Assembly (NCBI RefSeq): GCF_026932795.1
Contig: NZ_JADPVH010000009.1
Coordinates: forward strand, 17,731-81,730
Reading direction: 5' to 3'
Length of the DNA stretch: 64,000 bases
Source: Paenarthrobacter sp. Z7-10
Lineage (GTDB): Bacteria; Actinomycetota; Actinomycetes; Actinomycetales; Micrococcaceae
Shown piece by piece: positions 44,874 to 53,481 of the stretch (position 1 is the first letter of the stretch; every line of letters begins with the position of its first letter). Both the position numbers and the translations under genes were made by a program. The notes under the pieces are model-generated. The model was given only the letters and a program-made list of their open reading frames with translations, was not told where the DNA came from and did not search any database.

Positions 44874-45994
44874 GATGTCTGGTCCTTTGGTTGTGCAGTC
44901 CCGCTTTGGCGCAGGCTTACCGGCTGGCCGGTTCGGGCCGATTCGTAGGCCGCCAGGATGACGCTGACGGACCGCCGATTTTCGGCCAGGCCAACCCGGA
45001 TTTCCTCGTCGCCGCGCAGCGCGGCCAGGAAGTTGAGATATTGGTGGCGGTGCGCGTCCGAGAGCTGGCCGGGATTGGCGCCGGCGGCGGCGGCCCGATC
45101 GTTCCCCAGGTCGTACTGATCCAGTTGGTTGCTCGGGCCGGAGGAACCGAAGAACGCTTCCGTACTCTCGGTCCCTTGCGGCGTGGTGTGGATGTAGGTC
45201 AGCTTGTCATTGTCGATGACGGCCGAGCCCTTGTCCCCGTGCACCTGCAGCCGCGCGCTGAGGCCAGGGAACGCCGCCGTCGAGCCGTGCAGCACGCCCA
45301 GGGCGCCGCTTTCAAACTTCACCACGCCGACGGCGACATCCTCCACCTCGATGCGTTCATGCGCCAAAGTGGCGGTGTAGGCAAAGACCTCCACCGGGTT
45401 CCCCAGCGCGGCGACGAGCAGGTCCACGGTGTGGACCCCCTGGTTCATCAGCGCCCCGCCGCCGTCCAGCGCCCAGGTGCCGCGCCAATCGCCCGAATCG
45501 TAGTAGGTCTGTCCCCGCCACCAATCGATCGAGGCAATACCGGATGTCAGCCGGCCCAGCTCGCCCTTCCGGATGGCCTCCAGCACAATCTCGGTGGAGG
45601 GATCGAAGCGGTGCTGCGAAATGACGGTGACCAGTGTGCCGGCCTGCTGCTGAGCGGCAATGATCTCGTCCGTCTTAGCCAGCGTGACCTCGGCCGGCTT
45701 TTCGATGATCACGTGCTTGCCGCTGTGCAGCGCCTCGATGGCCACCTCGGCATGCGCCCCGGTCGGGGTGCAGACGGCGACGGCGTCGAAGTCGGTCCCG
45801 GCCAACGCCTCGGGCAGCGAGGTATAGACGGTCCCGCCGTATTGGGCGGCGATCTTGTCGGCCTTGGCACGGTCCAGGTCGACGACGGCGACCAGGTCCA
45901 GCTCGTCGGCGAGTTCGCGCATGACGGTTCCGTGCTGGTTGCCGATGATGCCGGCGCCCACCAGGGCGAAACGGACCTTATTGGGGATGCTCAT
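44870..45994 (-). CDS. Gfo/Idh/MocA-family oxidoreductase (C)
   Basis: 374 residues. NAD(P) motif RFALVGAGIIGNQHGTVM near the start, catalytic-lysine motif VIIEKPAEVTL (about residues 96-106) and GGGALMNQGVHTVDLLVAALG in the substrate domain. It is distinct from gene A, with a longer C-terminal part (RHQYLNFLAALRGDEEIRVG). Probably performs the opposite or complementary redox step to gene A. It overlaps both neighbours by 4 bases, so the module is tightly coupled. Confidence 0.82.
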   Translation of the reverse strand: MSIPNKVRFALVGAGIIGNQHGTVMRELADELDLVAVVDLDRAKADKIAAQYGGTVYTSLPEALAGTDFDAVAVCTPTGAHAEVAIEALHSGKHVIIEKPAEVTLAKTDEIIAAQQQAGTLVTVISQHRFDPSTEIVLEAIRKGELGRLTSGIASIDWWRGQTYYDSGDWRGTWALDGGGALMNQGVHTVDLLVAALGNPVEVFAYTATLAHERIEVEDVAVGVVKFESGALGVLHGSTAAFPGLSARLQVHGDKGSAVIDNDKLTYIHTTPQGTESTEAFFGSSGPSNQLDQYDLGNDRAAAAGANPGQLSDAHRHQYLNFLAALRGDEEIRVGLAENRRSVSVILAAYESARTGQPVSLRQSGTAQPKDQTS

Positions 45995-46839
45995 GAGAGG
46001 GTGACTCCTATCGTTGTGGCCAGGGCAGCAAAGGCTCGGGCGGCCTGGCCGAAGGCCACCGGGCCGGAAAAGCCGCCAAGCGCATGGGTGTCGGCAAGGT
46101 GCGGTTCCAGCGACGCGAACCCGCGGTAGCCGTCGTCGCGCAAGGCCGTCAGCGTTTCCAGCAGTTCTCCATCGCCGTGTCCGGCCGGCACCACCTCGCC
46201 GGTGGCAAGCAGCGCATCCTTGACCTGCAGGTATTCCAGGTGCGGGCGCAGCATGGCGTAGCCGGCGCTGAACGGACGCACCCCCACTTGGACAAAGTTG
46301 GCCGAGTCCCAGGCAACTTTCAGCGCCGGCGAGCCGACCGACTCGACGATGTCCAGGACCCGCTCCGGGGTGTCTCCGTAGATGTCTTTTTCATTTTCAT
46401 GCAGCAGCACCACGCCGGAGCGCTCGGCCTCATCGGCCAGCAGCCGCATCCGGGACAGCACGTCGTCGCGGGTGTCTTCGACCGGGACTCCGTCGGCGCG
46501 GTAGAAGGAAAAGACCCGGACATACTTCGTCTCCAGCACGTTGGCCACGCCGATCACCCGGCGCAACCGCTCCAATTCGAGATCAGCGTCCAGCGCCACG
46601 TCCACCTTGCCGATGGGCGAGGCAACCGCTGAAACCATTACCCCCCTCGTATCCAGGGTCTTCTTGAGCGCGGCCGTCTGATCCGGTTCCAGATCAACGA
46701 CATTGACGCCCCACGCGCTGCGCACCTCGATATGGCGCGCGCCCAGGGCGAGCAGCACGGAGGCCTGCAGATCGGGGTTGGGGTCGATTTCGTCGCCAAA
46801 CCCGGAGAGCGTCCAGTTGAGTGCATCATCGGTGTTCAT
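45991..46839 (-). CDS. Sugar phosphate isomerase/epimerase (TIM barrel) (D)
   Basis: 282 residues. Metal-site segments typical of the family: LLHENEKDIYGDTPE, KVAWDSANFVQVG, YLQVKDALLATG and GFASLEPHLADTHALGG. First gene of the four-gene module, directly downstream of a predicted LacI-controlled promoter. It is only distantly similar to gene B, so the two barrels likely catalyse different steps such as an elimination and a hydration, or an isomerisation. Substrate unknown. Confidence 0.8.
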   Translation of the reverse strand: MNTDDALNWTLSGFGDEIDPNPDLQASVLLALGARHIEVRSAWGVNVVDLEPDQTAALKKTLDTRGVMVSAVASPIGKVDVALDADLELERLRRVIGVANVLETKYVRVFSFYRADGVPVEDTRDDVLSRMRLLADEAERSGVVLLHENEKDIYGDTPERVLDIVESVGSPALKVAWDSANFVQVGVRPFSAGYAMLRPHLEYLQVKDALLATGEVVPAGHGDGELLETLTALRDDGYRGFASLEPHLADTHALGGFSGPVAFGQAARAFAALATTIGVTLS

Positions 46840-46938
46840 TCATTTTCTCCAGTTCGCCTCGAACCTGCCGCCGGGACGGACCTGTTTCTCCACGGTGCAG
46901 CTCGCACGGTGGAGGTGGCGCCCGGCCATCTGGCTGGA

Positions 46939-46978
46939 AGTCTATCGGCCGCACCGCCGTTTGACAACCGATTGCCAC
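46939..46978 (-). promoter_or_regulatory. LacI-type operator and promoter of the dehydrogenase/isomerase module
   Basis: GTGGCAATCGGTTGTCAA on the minus strand (46978-46961). The second half gives TTGTCA (46967-46962), then 17 bases, then TAGACT (46944-46939), a good -10. It lies about 100 bases upstream of gene D. Confidence 0.7.
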
Positions 46979-47072
46979 TCGAATGCCAGGATCTCCCGCG
47001 TGCGGGACACTGGGGCAGGAACTGCGGCGCCGGCGGCCGCTCCCTGCCTCCTGCGCCCCACCCCTTCTCATC

Positions 47073-47126
47073 TAAGTAACAGCAGATGCACTCAAAAGCC
47101 AGTATGAGTGCATCTGCTGTTACTCA
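47073..47126. repeat. 54-bp palindromic element, copy 2
   Basis: Perfect 20-bp arms AGTAACAGCAGATGCACTCA (47075-47094) and TGAGTGCATCTGCTGTTACT (47105-47124) with a 10-base loop; the stem continues outward (CATCT with AGATG) after one A-C mismatch. The element supplies the TAA stop of lacI 2 and could end that transcript before the module promoter. Confidence 0.92.
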
Positions 47127-48160
47127 GATGGAGCGGGGCCGGTTGAATCACGGATGGTCAGATGCGTGGGCAGCCTCGTCACCTGATGCACCCCGGGGTG
47201 TTTGCCACCGGGCTGATGCATCGCCGGCTGGCCCGTCCTCAGCGCGGCCAGCAGCATGCTCGTCGCCACCCTGCCCGCCTGTTCAATCGGCGCGGTGATG
47301 GTGGTCAGCGGAGGATTGCAGAAGTCGGCGCCGAAGATGTCATCACAGCCCACGATGCTGAAATCACCGGGAACTCGAACTCCCCTGGCATTGAACCGCT
47401 GCAGCATGCCAATGGCCAGCAGATCGTTGAAGGCGATGCAAGCTGTGGCGGCACTGATCAGCACCGCATCCGCGGCGGCGGCCCCGGAAGTGGGTTTGGG
47501 CGCATATGGTCCGATTCGCAGCGCCTCAACGCCGTGGCGGGAGGCGGCGGCCTCGAAGGCCTGCCAACGCCACTGATTGGTCCAGGACTTCGCCGGACCG
47601 GAGACAAAGGCAATCCTGCGGTGACCGAGCGAGACGAGATGTTCCACCGCCTGCTGTACCCCCATGGTGGTGTCGATGAGCACGGTGGGAACCACCGAAT
47701 CATTGCGGTTGATGGTCACCAGCGGTATGCGGTGAACGGCGCCGGCCAGGACTGTCTCCGGCAGCCGGGAAGCCGCCAGGATGACGCCGTCCGCCGTCGT
47801 CATCGCTCGTTCCAGCGCAACCATTTCCACGTCGGCGGATTCCTCCGTATCGACCAGCAGCTGGGTGTATCCGGCTGCTTTGAGCTGCTCCTGGGCGCCG
47901 TGGATGATGTCGAAGTAAAACGGGTTCGTAATGTCCGGAACCAGCAAGGCCACCGCTCGGGTTCGGGCGGCGACCCCGGGACGCCGGCCTGAATTTGGCA
48001 CGTAGTCCAACGCCTCCGCGGCCTGCAGCACCAGATTCCTGGTCCTGGCGCTGATTCGACCCGGATCTGACAATGCCCGGGACACCGTCGATGTGGCCAC
48101 ACCGGCCCGCGCCGCAACGTCATGGATGGTGGCCCGGGCCCCGCTTTGCCGCTCTGACAC
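47120..48160 (-). CDS. LacI-family transcriptional regulator (2)
   Basis: About 346 residues. Helix-turn-helix ATIHDVAARAGVATSTVSRA (about residues 10-29) and ligand domain (AVALLVPDITNPFYFDIIHG through FSIVGCDDIFGADFCNPPL). The recognition helix TSTVSRALSDPGRIS is close to that of regulator 1, so both could bind the shared operator. I chose the GTG at 48158-48160, preceded by GGGGAG; the frame allows a GTG- or ATG-type start up to 48238. Divergent from the ABC importer it probably controls. Its stop codon lies in palindromic element copy 2. Confidence 0.85.
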   Translation of the reverse strand: MSERQSGARATIHDVAARAGVATSTVSRALSDPGRISARTRNLVLQAAEALDYVPNSGRRPGVAARTRAVALLVPDITNPFYFDIIHGAQEQLKAAGYTQLLVDTEESADVEMVALERAMTTADGVILAASRLPETVLAGAVHRIPLVTINRNDSVVPTVLIDTTMGVQQAVEHLVSLGHRRIAFVSGPAKSWTNQWRWQAFEAAASRHGVEALRIGPYAPKPTSGAAAADAVLISAATACIAFNDLLAIGMLQRFNARGVRVPGDFSIVGCDDIFGADFCNPPLTTITAPIEQAGRVATSMLLAALRTGQPAMHQPGGKHPGVHQVTRLPTHLTIRDSTGPAPSE

Positions 48161-48242
48161 GCTTGCTCCCCGCTTTCGGTGACGCCCGCGGCTTCCCCGA
48201 CGGACCTCGAACAGATCTTTATCAGACACCTTTGGCAAATAT

Positions 48243-48282
48243 TTGGCAACTCATTGCACACAATTTGCCGCCTCGGTAGAGT
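48243..48282 (+). promoter_or_regulatory. LacI-type operator and promoter of the sugar ABC operon
   Basis: TTGGCAACTCATTGCACA (48243-48260), a degenerate operator, with TTGCAC (48254-48259) as -35, a 17-base gap and TAGAGT (48277-48282) as -10. A second TTTGGCAA at 48231-48238 precedes it, perhaps an additional half-site toward lacI 2. Confidence 0.6.
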
Positions 48283-48362
48283 CGGGCTCGTCAGCTCGGC
48301 GATGTGGTATCGATCACGTCTGTAGGGCCAGGTGAAGGTCACGATGTTCGAGGAGGAACACG

Positions 48363-49718
48363 ATGGAATTGACACGGAAGAAATTTCTCGCCGGCGTCGG
48401 CGGGACGGGAGTACTCGCGTTGGCGCTGGCCGCCTGTGGCGGCGCCAAGACCAGCTCCACCAGCAGCGGCGGGAAAGTGGATGGCGCCGGGAAAACCCTG
48501 GTGGTGCTGATGAGCGTTAAGTCGCAGTATCCGCAGGAGCAGCAGACCTGGTTCAAGCAAATGGGCGAGAAGTTCAAGCAGCAGACAGGTGCGGGCATCC
48601 AATGGGAAACCTTTCCCTCAGCCAACGATGAGATGACCCGCATTCAGACGTCGGTTGTGTCTGGCCAAGGCCCCGACGTCTATGGCTTGGGCACAACGTT
48701 CACGCCGACTGCCTATTCAACATCCGCCTTCGTCAAACTCGGCGACGCCGAGTGGAACATGCTGGGCGGGAAAGATAAATTCGTCCCTGCCGCGCTGGGG
48801 ATCTCGGGCCCGGATGACAGCAACCAGATAGGGATCCCGTTTGTCAGCCGGCCCTTCGTGATGGCCTACAACACGGAGCTGCTGAAGAAAGCGGGCATCG
48901 ATAAACCGGCCACCACCTGGGACGACCTCGGCGCCCAGGCCCGCAAACTCACCTCAGGTGATCAGTACGGGCTGGCGATAGCCTACAAGGATAATTTCGA
49001 CCCCTGGAAGTTCATCTGGGGCATGTCCATCCAGGCCGGTAACAAGCTCATTGACGGTAAAAGCGCCAAGATCGCCGATCCCACAGTCAAAACCGCATAT
49101 GAAACCTACTTCGGCTGGCTGACGAAGGACCATGTGGTGGATCCGGCGTCGATTGGCTGGAGCAATTCCCAGGCGCTGGCCGCCTTCGCCGATGGCAAGG
49201 CCGCCTACTTCCCGATGACCTCGCCGCTGAGCATACCGACGTTGGAGAAGTCGGCGGTCAAGGGCAAGTACAAGTACGCGCTGATGCCCATGGTTCCTCC
49301 CGGAGCCACCACCCGTCCTGAGGGCGGCGTGGAGGCAGCGAGCATCCTTTCCGGCGACAACTTGGTCATTGCGGACTACTCCAAGCAAAAGGACCTGGCG
49401 TTTGCCTTCGTCAAAATGATCACAGACACGGCTGTACAGGCCGACTACTACAAGACATTCGGCGAGCTGCCGGCCAATGCCGAGGCGGCCAAGGCGCTGC
49501 AGTCAGATCCGGTGCTTGCTCCCGCGCTGGAAGCTGCATCGAAGTCGGTTGCGACACCCTTCAGCGGTGCCTGGGGCGACGTGCAGCTGGCGCTGGTCAA
49601 CATTGCCGTCCAAAGCATTCCCGACCTTGCCTCCGGAGGCGTCAGCGATGCGGACCTCTCCAAACGGCTCCAAGATGCCCAAGCTAAGTCGCAGACCTCC
49701 CTGGACCGCGCCAAGTAG
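48363..49718 (+). CDS. Sugar ABC transporter substrate-binding lipoprotein
   Basis: 451 residues of the cluster B extracellular solute-binding family. A signal peptide MELTRKKFLAGVGG ends at the lipobox LAAC, so the mature receptor is lipid-anchored outside the membrane. The body has the alternating pattern of maltose/multiple-sugar receptors (ETFPSANDEMTRIQTSVVSG, GIPFVSRPFVMAYNTELLKK). It captures a mono- or oligosaccharide for the two permeases downstream. AGGAGGAAC precedes the ATG. The ligand is unknown; the position suggests the substrate of the dehydrogenase/isomerase module. Confidence 0.88.
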   Translation: MELTRKKFLAGVGGTGVLALALAACGGAKTSSTSSGGKVDGAGKTLVVLMSVKSQYPQEQQTWFKQMGEKFKQQTGAGIQWETFPSANDEMTRIQTSVVSGQGPDVYGLGTTFTPTAYSTSAFVKLGDAEWNMLGGKDKFVPAALGISGPDDSNQIGIPFVSRPFVMAYNTELLKKAGIDKPATTWDDLGAQARKLTSGDQYGLAIAYKDNFDPWKFIWGMSIQAGNKLIDGKSAKIADPTVKTAYETYFGWLTKDHVVDPASIGWSNSQALAAFADGKAAYFPMTSPLSIPTLEKSAVKGKYKYALMPMVPPGATTRPEGGVEAASILSGDNLVIADYSKQKDLAFAFVKMITDTAVQADYYKTFGELPANAEAAKALQSDPVLAPALEAASKSVATPFSGAWGDVQLALVNIAVQSIPDLASGGVSDADLSKRLQDAQAKSQTSLDRAK

Positions 49719-49769
49719 CAGTTCCACCGGCACAGCAGCAAGAACGCAATCAGCAGGAGGCAGCAGCCA

Positions 49770-50768
49770 ATGACGACCGAGACACCAGGACGCGCAGGCA
49801 GGCGCGCCCTTCACCGGCCAGGAGACGGCGCCCCGGGCCACGACGAACCCGGGGGCGGGCCCAAAAAGAAGCACAGGCGCGGCGTTACGGAGCGCAACAG
49901 GCCGCTCTGGCTGCTGACTCCGGGCGGGGTGCTGATGACGGTGGTCATCCTGATCCCGCTGGCGCTGGGCATCTACATGTCGCTGATCGACCTGGATCAG
50001 TACACCCTGCGCAAATGGCTCAGCACCCCCTTCATAGGCGTGGCAAACTTCGTCGAGGCACTGACCAGCACCGACCTGCTGCGGTCCATTTGGATCAGCG
50101 TTTCATTCGCGGTCATTTCCACGATTGTCACAGTTCCGCTCGGCGTCGCAGCCGCCGTGGTGACGCAAAACGCCTACCGGGGACGCGCCGTCGTCCGCGC
50201 CATCTTCCTGATTCCGTACGTGCTGCCCTCCTTTGTGGTCGCCACCGTTTGGCGCACCATGCTGCAGCCGGACGGCATCGTCAACAACCTGCTCGGCAAA
50301 GTCGGCATGGGCGGTGGCCTATGGCTCAACGGCCCGCAATCGTACTGGACGCTGATCCTGGTGGAGATCTGGGCCGCCTGGCCGTTCATCTACCTGCTGG
50401 CGCTGGCCGGTCTGCAGTCGGTGGACCACGAGGTGCACGAGGCGGCGGCCCTGGACGGCGCACTCTGGTGGCGCAAACTGCGGTACGTGATTTTCCCTTA
50501 CCTCAAGGGGCCAGTGTCGCTGGCCTTCCTGCTGGGCACGCTGAACCACATCAACAACTTCACACTGCCGTTTGTGCTGTTCGGGGCACCGGCGCCGTCG
50601 GATGTCAATGTGCTCCCCATGCTGGTGTACGTCACCAGTTTCCAAAGTTTCCGGTTTGGACTCAGCGCCGCCATGGCCGTGGTTTCGCTGATCCTGATCT
50701 CGATTCCGCTGTTCATTTATCTGCGGGCTGTCCGGCTTGATGTGCACGAAGAGGGAGCGAAAAAGTGA
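49770..50768 (+). CDS. Sugar ABC transporter permease, MalF type
   Basis: 332 residues with six main membrane helices of the MalF/UgpA class, an extended basic N-terminus (RGVTERNRPLWLLTPGG) and the EAA loop EAAALDGALWWRKLRYVIFP that docks the ATPase. Begins 51 bases after the receptor gene with a good AGGAGG upstream. It pairs with the next gene, whose GTG overlaps its TGA region by 4 bases. No ATPase gene lies in this operon. Confidence 0.9.
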   Translation: MTTETPGRAGRRALHRPGDGAPGHDEPGGGPKKKHRRGVTERNRPLWLLTPGGVLMTVVILIPLALGIYMSLIDLDQYTLRKWLSTPFIGVANFVEALTSTDLLRSIWISVSFAVISTIVTVPLGVAAAVVTQNAYRGRAVVRAIFLIPYVLPSFVVATVWRTMLQPDGIVNNLLGKVGMGGGLWLNGPQSYWTLILVEIWAAWPFIYLLALAGLQSVDHEVHEAAALDGALWWRKLRYVIFPYLKGPVSLAFLLGTLNHINNFTLPFVLFGAPAPSDVNVLPMLVYVTSFQSFRFGLSAAMAVVSLILISIPLFIYLRAVRLDVHEEGAKK

Positions 50769-51700
50769 GCGCCACGGTGAGCACCAAACGAACACGGCAG
50801 CCGGCCAGGTCCGGAACTGCGGCACGGCATCCCAATGCCGGCAGGGCCAAGCAGGTCACCCGGCTGATGCCCACCCCGCTGCTGGCCGTCATCACGACCC
50901 TGCTGTGCATTATGGTGCTGGTGCCGATCGTGTACATCTTCCTGGCGTCATTGAACACAGACGCAGGAGTGGCGCGCGGTGAATTTTGGCCGAGCGCCTT
51001 TTCCGGCGAAAGTTATGTCAAGATCTGGACCAGCGTAGGGCTGGGGAAGGCCATCATAAACTCGATCCTGGTGTCCGGCTCCGTGGCCATCGTCTCCGCG
51101 GTCATTGCCGTCGGGACGGCCTATGTCCTGGTTCGCTTTACGTTTTTTGGCCGATTGACCATGCTCCGTGGGCTCCTCGGGCTGCAAAGCATCCCCGGCA
51201 CGCTGATGATCCTGCCTGTGTTTGTGCTCTTCTCCTCGGTGGGCACCTACCTAGGCATCAGCGTGATCGGCACGCTCTGGGGACTGTTCATCGCCTACCT
51301 GACCTTCGCACTGCCCTTTTCCACCTGGGTGATGGTGACGTACCTGCGCGGCCTGCCGCGTGAACTGGAGGAGGCAGCGAGGATCGATGGGGCTTCCAAC
51401 CTCGGCATCTTGTTCAAGATCATCGTCCCGCTCAGCTGGCCCGCCATTGTGGTTTCCGGCATTTTCGCCTTCCTGCTTGGCTGGAATGACGTTTTGTTCG
51501 CGTCGGTCTTCACCCGTCCCGAAACCCACACCGCCGCCATCGCCCTGCAGGTCTTCAGCGCCGGCCAGGAAGGAGGGGCCATACCGGTCTACAGCCAGAT
51601 GATGGCCGCGGCGCTGGTCTGTGCCGTTCCCGTGGTGCTGCTCTACCTGATTTTCCAACGTTACCTGGTGGGTGGCCTCACCGCGGGAGGAGTCAAGTAG
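50765..51700 (+). CDS. Sugar ABC transporter permease, MalG type
   Basis: 311 residues with six membrane helices, of the MalG/UgpE class. The EAA loop is EAARIDGASNLGILFKIIVPL, and TWVMVTYLRGLPRELEEAARI precedes it. GTG start overlapping the previous stop (GTGA). It ends with the usual GGLTAGGVK terminus of this family. With the previous gene it forms the channel; energy is probably supplied by a shared MsmK/MsiK-type ATPase encoded elsewhere, as is common in actinobacteria. Confidence 0.9.
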   Translation: MSATVSTKRTRQPARSGTAARHPNAGRAKQVTRLMPTPLLAVITTLLCIMVLVPIVYIFLASLNTDAGVARGEFWPSAFSGESYVKIWTSVGLGKAIINSILVSGSVAIVSAVIAVGTAYVLVRFTFFGRLTMLRGLLGLQSIPGTLMILPVFVLFSSVGTYLGISVIGTLWGLFIAYLTFALPFSTWVMVTYLRGLPRELEEAARIDGASNLGILFKIIVPLSWPAIVVSGIFAFLLGWNDVLFASVFTRPETHTAAIALQVFSAGQEGGAIPVYSQMMAAALVCAVPVVLLYLIFQRYLVGGLTAGGVK

Positions 51701-51726
51701 CCCCCGCACCCATCCCCGCCCCGAGC

Positions 51727-51784
51727 ACACCGCCCCATCTCAGCGCGCCGCCTCAACACACCGTCCCATCTCAGCGCGCCGTCC
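51727..51784. repeat. Direct repeat of about 26 bp before palindrome copy 3
   Basis: 51727-51752 and 51758-51784 share the core CCCATCTCAGCGCGCCG with nearly the same flanks (ACACCG before it). They lie in the 135-bp gap between the ABC permease and the convergent MFS gene. Confidence 0.75.
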
Positions 51785-51788
51785 CAAG

Positions 51789-51842
51789 TAAGTAGCAGCA
51801 GATGCACTCAAAACGCGGAATGAGTGCATCTGCTGTTACTCA
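51789..51842. repeat. 54-bp palindromic element, copy 3
   Basis: Arms AGTAGCAGCAGATGCACTCA (51791-51810) and TGAGTGCATCTGCTGTTACT (51821-51840) with one G-T wobble and a 10-base loop; the stem extends outward (AAGT with ACTT) past the same A-C mismatch as copy 2. It supplies the TAA stop of the MFS gene and lies between convergent genes. Confidence 0.92.
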
Positions 51843-53365
51843 CTTTCGGGGCGCACGCCGCTCACATGGGAGGCGACGTCGCGGGGCAAACGCACGGTGT
51901 CGATCACGCACAGCAGGATCAGAGCGGCCATCGCCAGAAATGCGATCCGATACGGCAGCAGGGGGTCCGGCGCAAGCATCATGGCCCATGCCGGACCCTC
52001 ACGGTTCCCGGCGGTACCGGCACCGACACCATCGCTCAGTTCCCCACCGGCACGCACGCTCAGTTCCGCACCGAGACGCAGGCTCAGCGCACCGATGGCG
52101 ATGCCCAAGCCGGAACCCAGCTGGCTGACAGTCGCGGACAGCGCATTCGCCGAGCCCATCTGCTTTGGCCCAACGTCCGCGAACTGCAGGGAGTTGTAGG
52201 CCGTGAATCCAATCGAACGGAAGGCGCCGCTGATCACCAGCAGGGCAAAGATCAGTGGATCCGGCAAGCCAACAGGCAGCAGCGCGCACAGCACGAAGGT
52301 GATCGCGGACCCCACAATGGCCAGCAGCAGGACGGGACGGAAGCCCAGTCCGCGGATCAGCGGCGTGGTGGCGGGTTTAATCGCGATGTTCCCGACAAAC
52401 ACCGCCGCCACCATGGCCCCTGACCGCAGCGGGTCCCAACCGTAGCCGTTCTGGAACAACAGCGGCAGCAGGAACGGGGCCGCACTGATCGCGGTGCGGT
52501 AAATGAATCCGCCAGAGTTGGAGACCCGAAAGGTGCGGATCCGCAGCGTGCGCAGGTCGAAAAGCGGCCGCGGCGTCCGGAGCATCCACCATACGGCGGC
52601 GGCGATGGACACGGCTGCAAAACCCAGCACGACGACGGCGCTCACCCCACCGGCGCTGCCGGCGCTGTCTGTGCTGCCGGAAATGAGCTCCAGCCCCACC
52701 ACGAGTGCACCGATGCCCACGCTGGCGCCAATCAAACCAAACCAGTCCAGCCGGACGGGAGCGCCTCCGGTCCGGACCGGAACCATTCGCACGGCGGCCC
52801 AGAATGCCGCCATCCCCAAGGGTACGTTGATCAGGAAGATCCAATGCCAGGACAGGTAGCTGGTAAAGATACCGCCAATCAGCGGGGCAATCACAGGCGC
52901 CAGCAGCGCCGGCCAGGTCAGGAATGCAATGGCGCGCAGCAAATCCTTCTTGTCCGTATAGCGCAGCACCACCAGGCGGCCCACCGGTACCATCATGGCT
53001 CCACCAATGCCCTGCAGGATCCGGCTGAGGGTCAGTAAGGTCAGATCCGGACTCAGCGCACACAATGCCGAAGCGGCAGTGAACAACGCGATGGCGGTGC
53101 AGAACACCTTGCGGTCTCCGAACCTCTCGGTCAGCCAGCCGCTGACCGGAATAAACATTGCCACGGTGACCAGGTAGGCCGTCATTGTGACGTTGACGTC
53201 GGTGGAGGCCACCTGAAAATCCGCTGCGATGCTGGGCACGGCAGTCACCAGCACGGTGCCGTCCAGGTTTTCCATGAAAAACGTGGCGGCCGCCAGCAAC
53301 GCCAGGCCGCGGTGCCAACCGCCGGTTGCGGCGGGTTCTGAGGCGGGTGATGCGGGCAACGTCAT
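51836..53365 (-). CDS. MFS multidrug exporter, DHA2 (14-helix) family
   Basis: 509 residues with about fourteen membrane helices. DHA2 motifs: the MENLDGTVLVTAVPSIAADF start with the Asp of helix 1, GWLTERFGDRKVF (motif A) and LSRILQGIGGAMMVPVGRLV (motif C-like antiporter region). It should expel toxic organic compounds in exchange for protons. A Ser/Ala/Gly insert near LISGSTDSAGSAGG and a Gly/Glu tail near the last loop are low complexity. ATG with AGGA upstream. The final codons GAG TAA are supplied by the palindromic element. Confidence 0.88.
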   Translation of the reverse strand: MTLPASPASEPAATGGWHRGLALLAAATFFMENLDGTVLVTAVPSIAADFQVASTDVNVTMTAYLVTVAMFIPVSGWLTERFGDRKVFCTAIALFTAASALCALSPDLTLLTLSRILQGIGGAMMVPVGRLVVLRYTDKKDLLRAIAFLTWPALLAPVIAPLIGGIFTSYLSWHWIFLINVPLGMAAFWAAVRMVPVRTGGAPVRLDWFGLIGASVGIGALVVGLELISGSTDSAGSAGGVSAVVVLGFAAVSIAAAVWWMLRTPRPLFDLRTLRIRTFRVSNSGGFIYRTAISAAPFLLPLLFQNGYGWDPLRSGAMVAAVFVGNIAIKPATTPLIRGLGFRPVLLLAIVGSAITFVLCALLPVGLPDPLIFALLVISGAFRSIGFTAYNSLQFADVGPKQMGSANALSATVSQLGSGLGIAIGALSLRLGAELSVRAGGELSDGVGAGTAGNREGPAWAMMLAPDPLLPYRIAFLAMAALILLCVIDTVRLPRDVASHVSGVRPESE

Positions 53366-53481
53366 GAAATCCTATTCTCGTCTTAGCGGCTCAACAGCCG
53401 CCGGCCATTCCACGCAGGCGCTGCCGCACACCAGCCCCAAGGAGGCGCAGCCGCCGGCCCCACCGCCGGGCGCTGCCGGGC

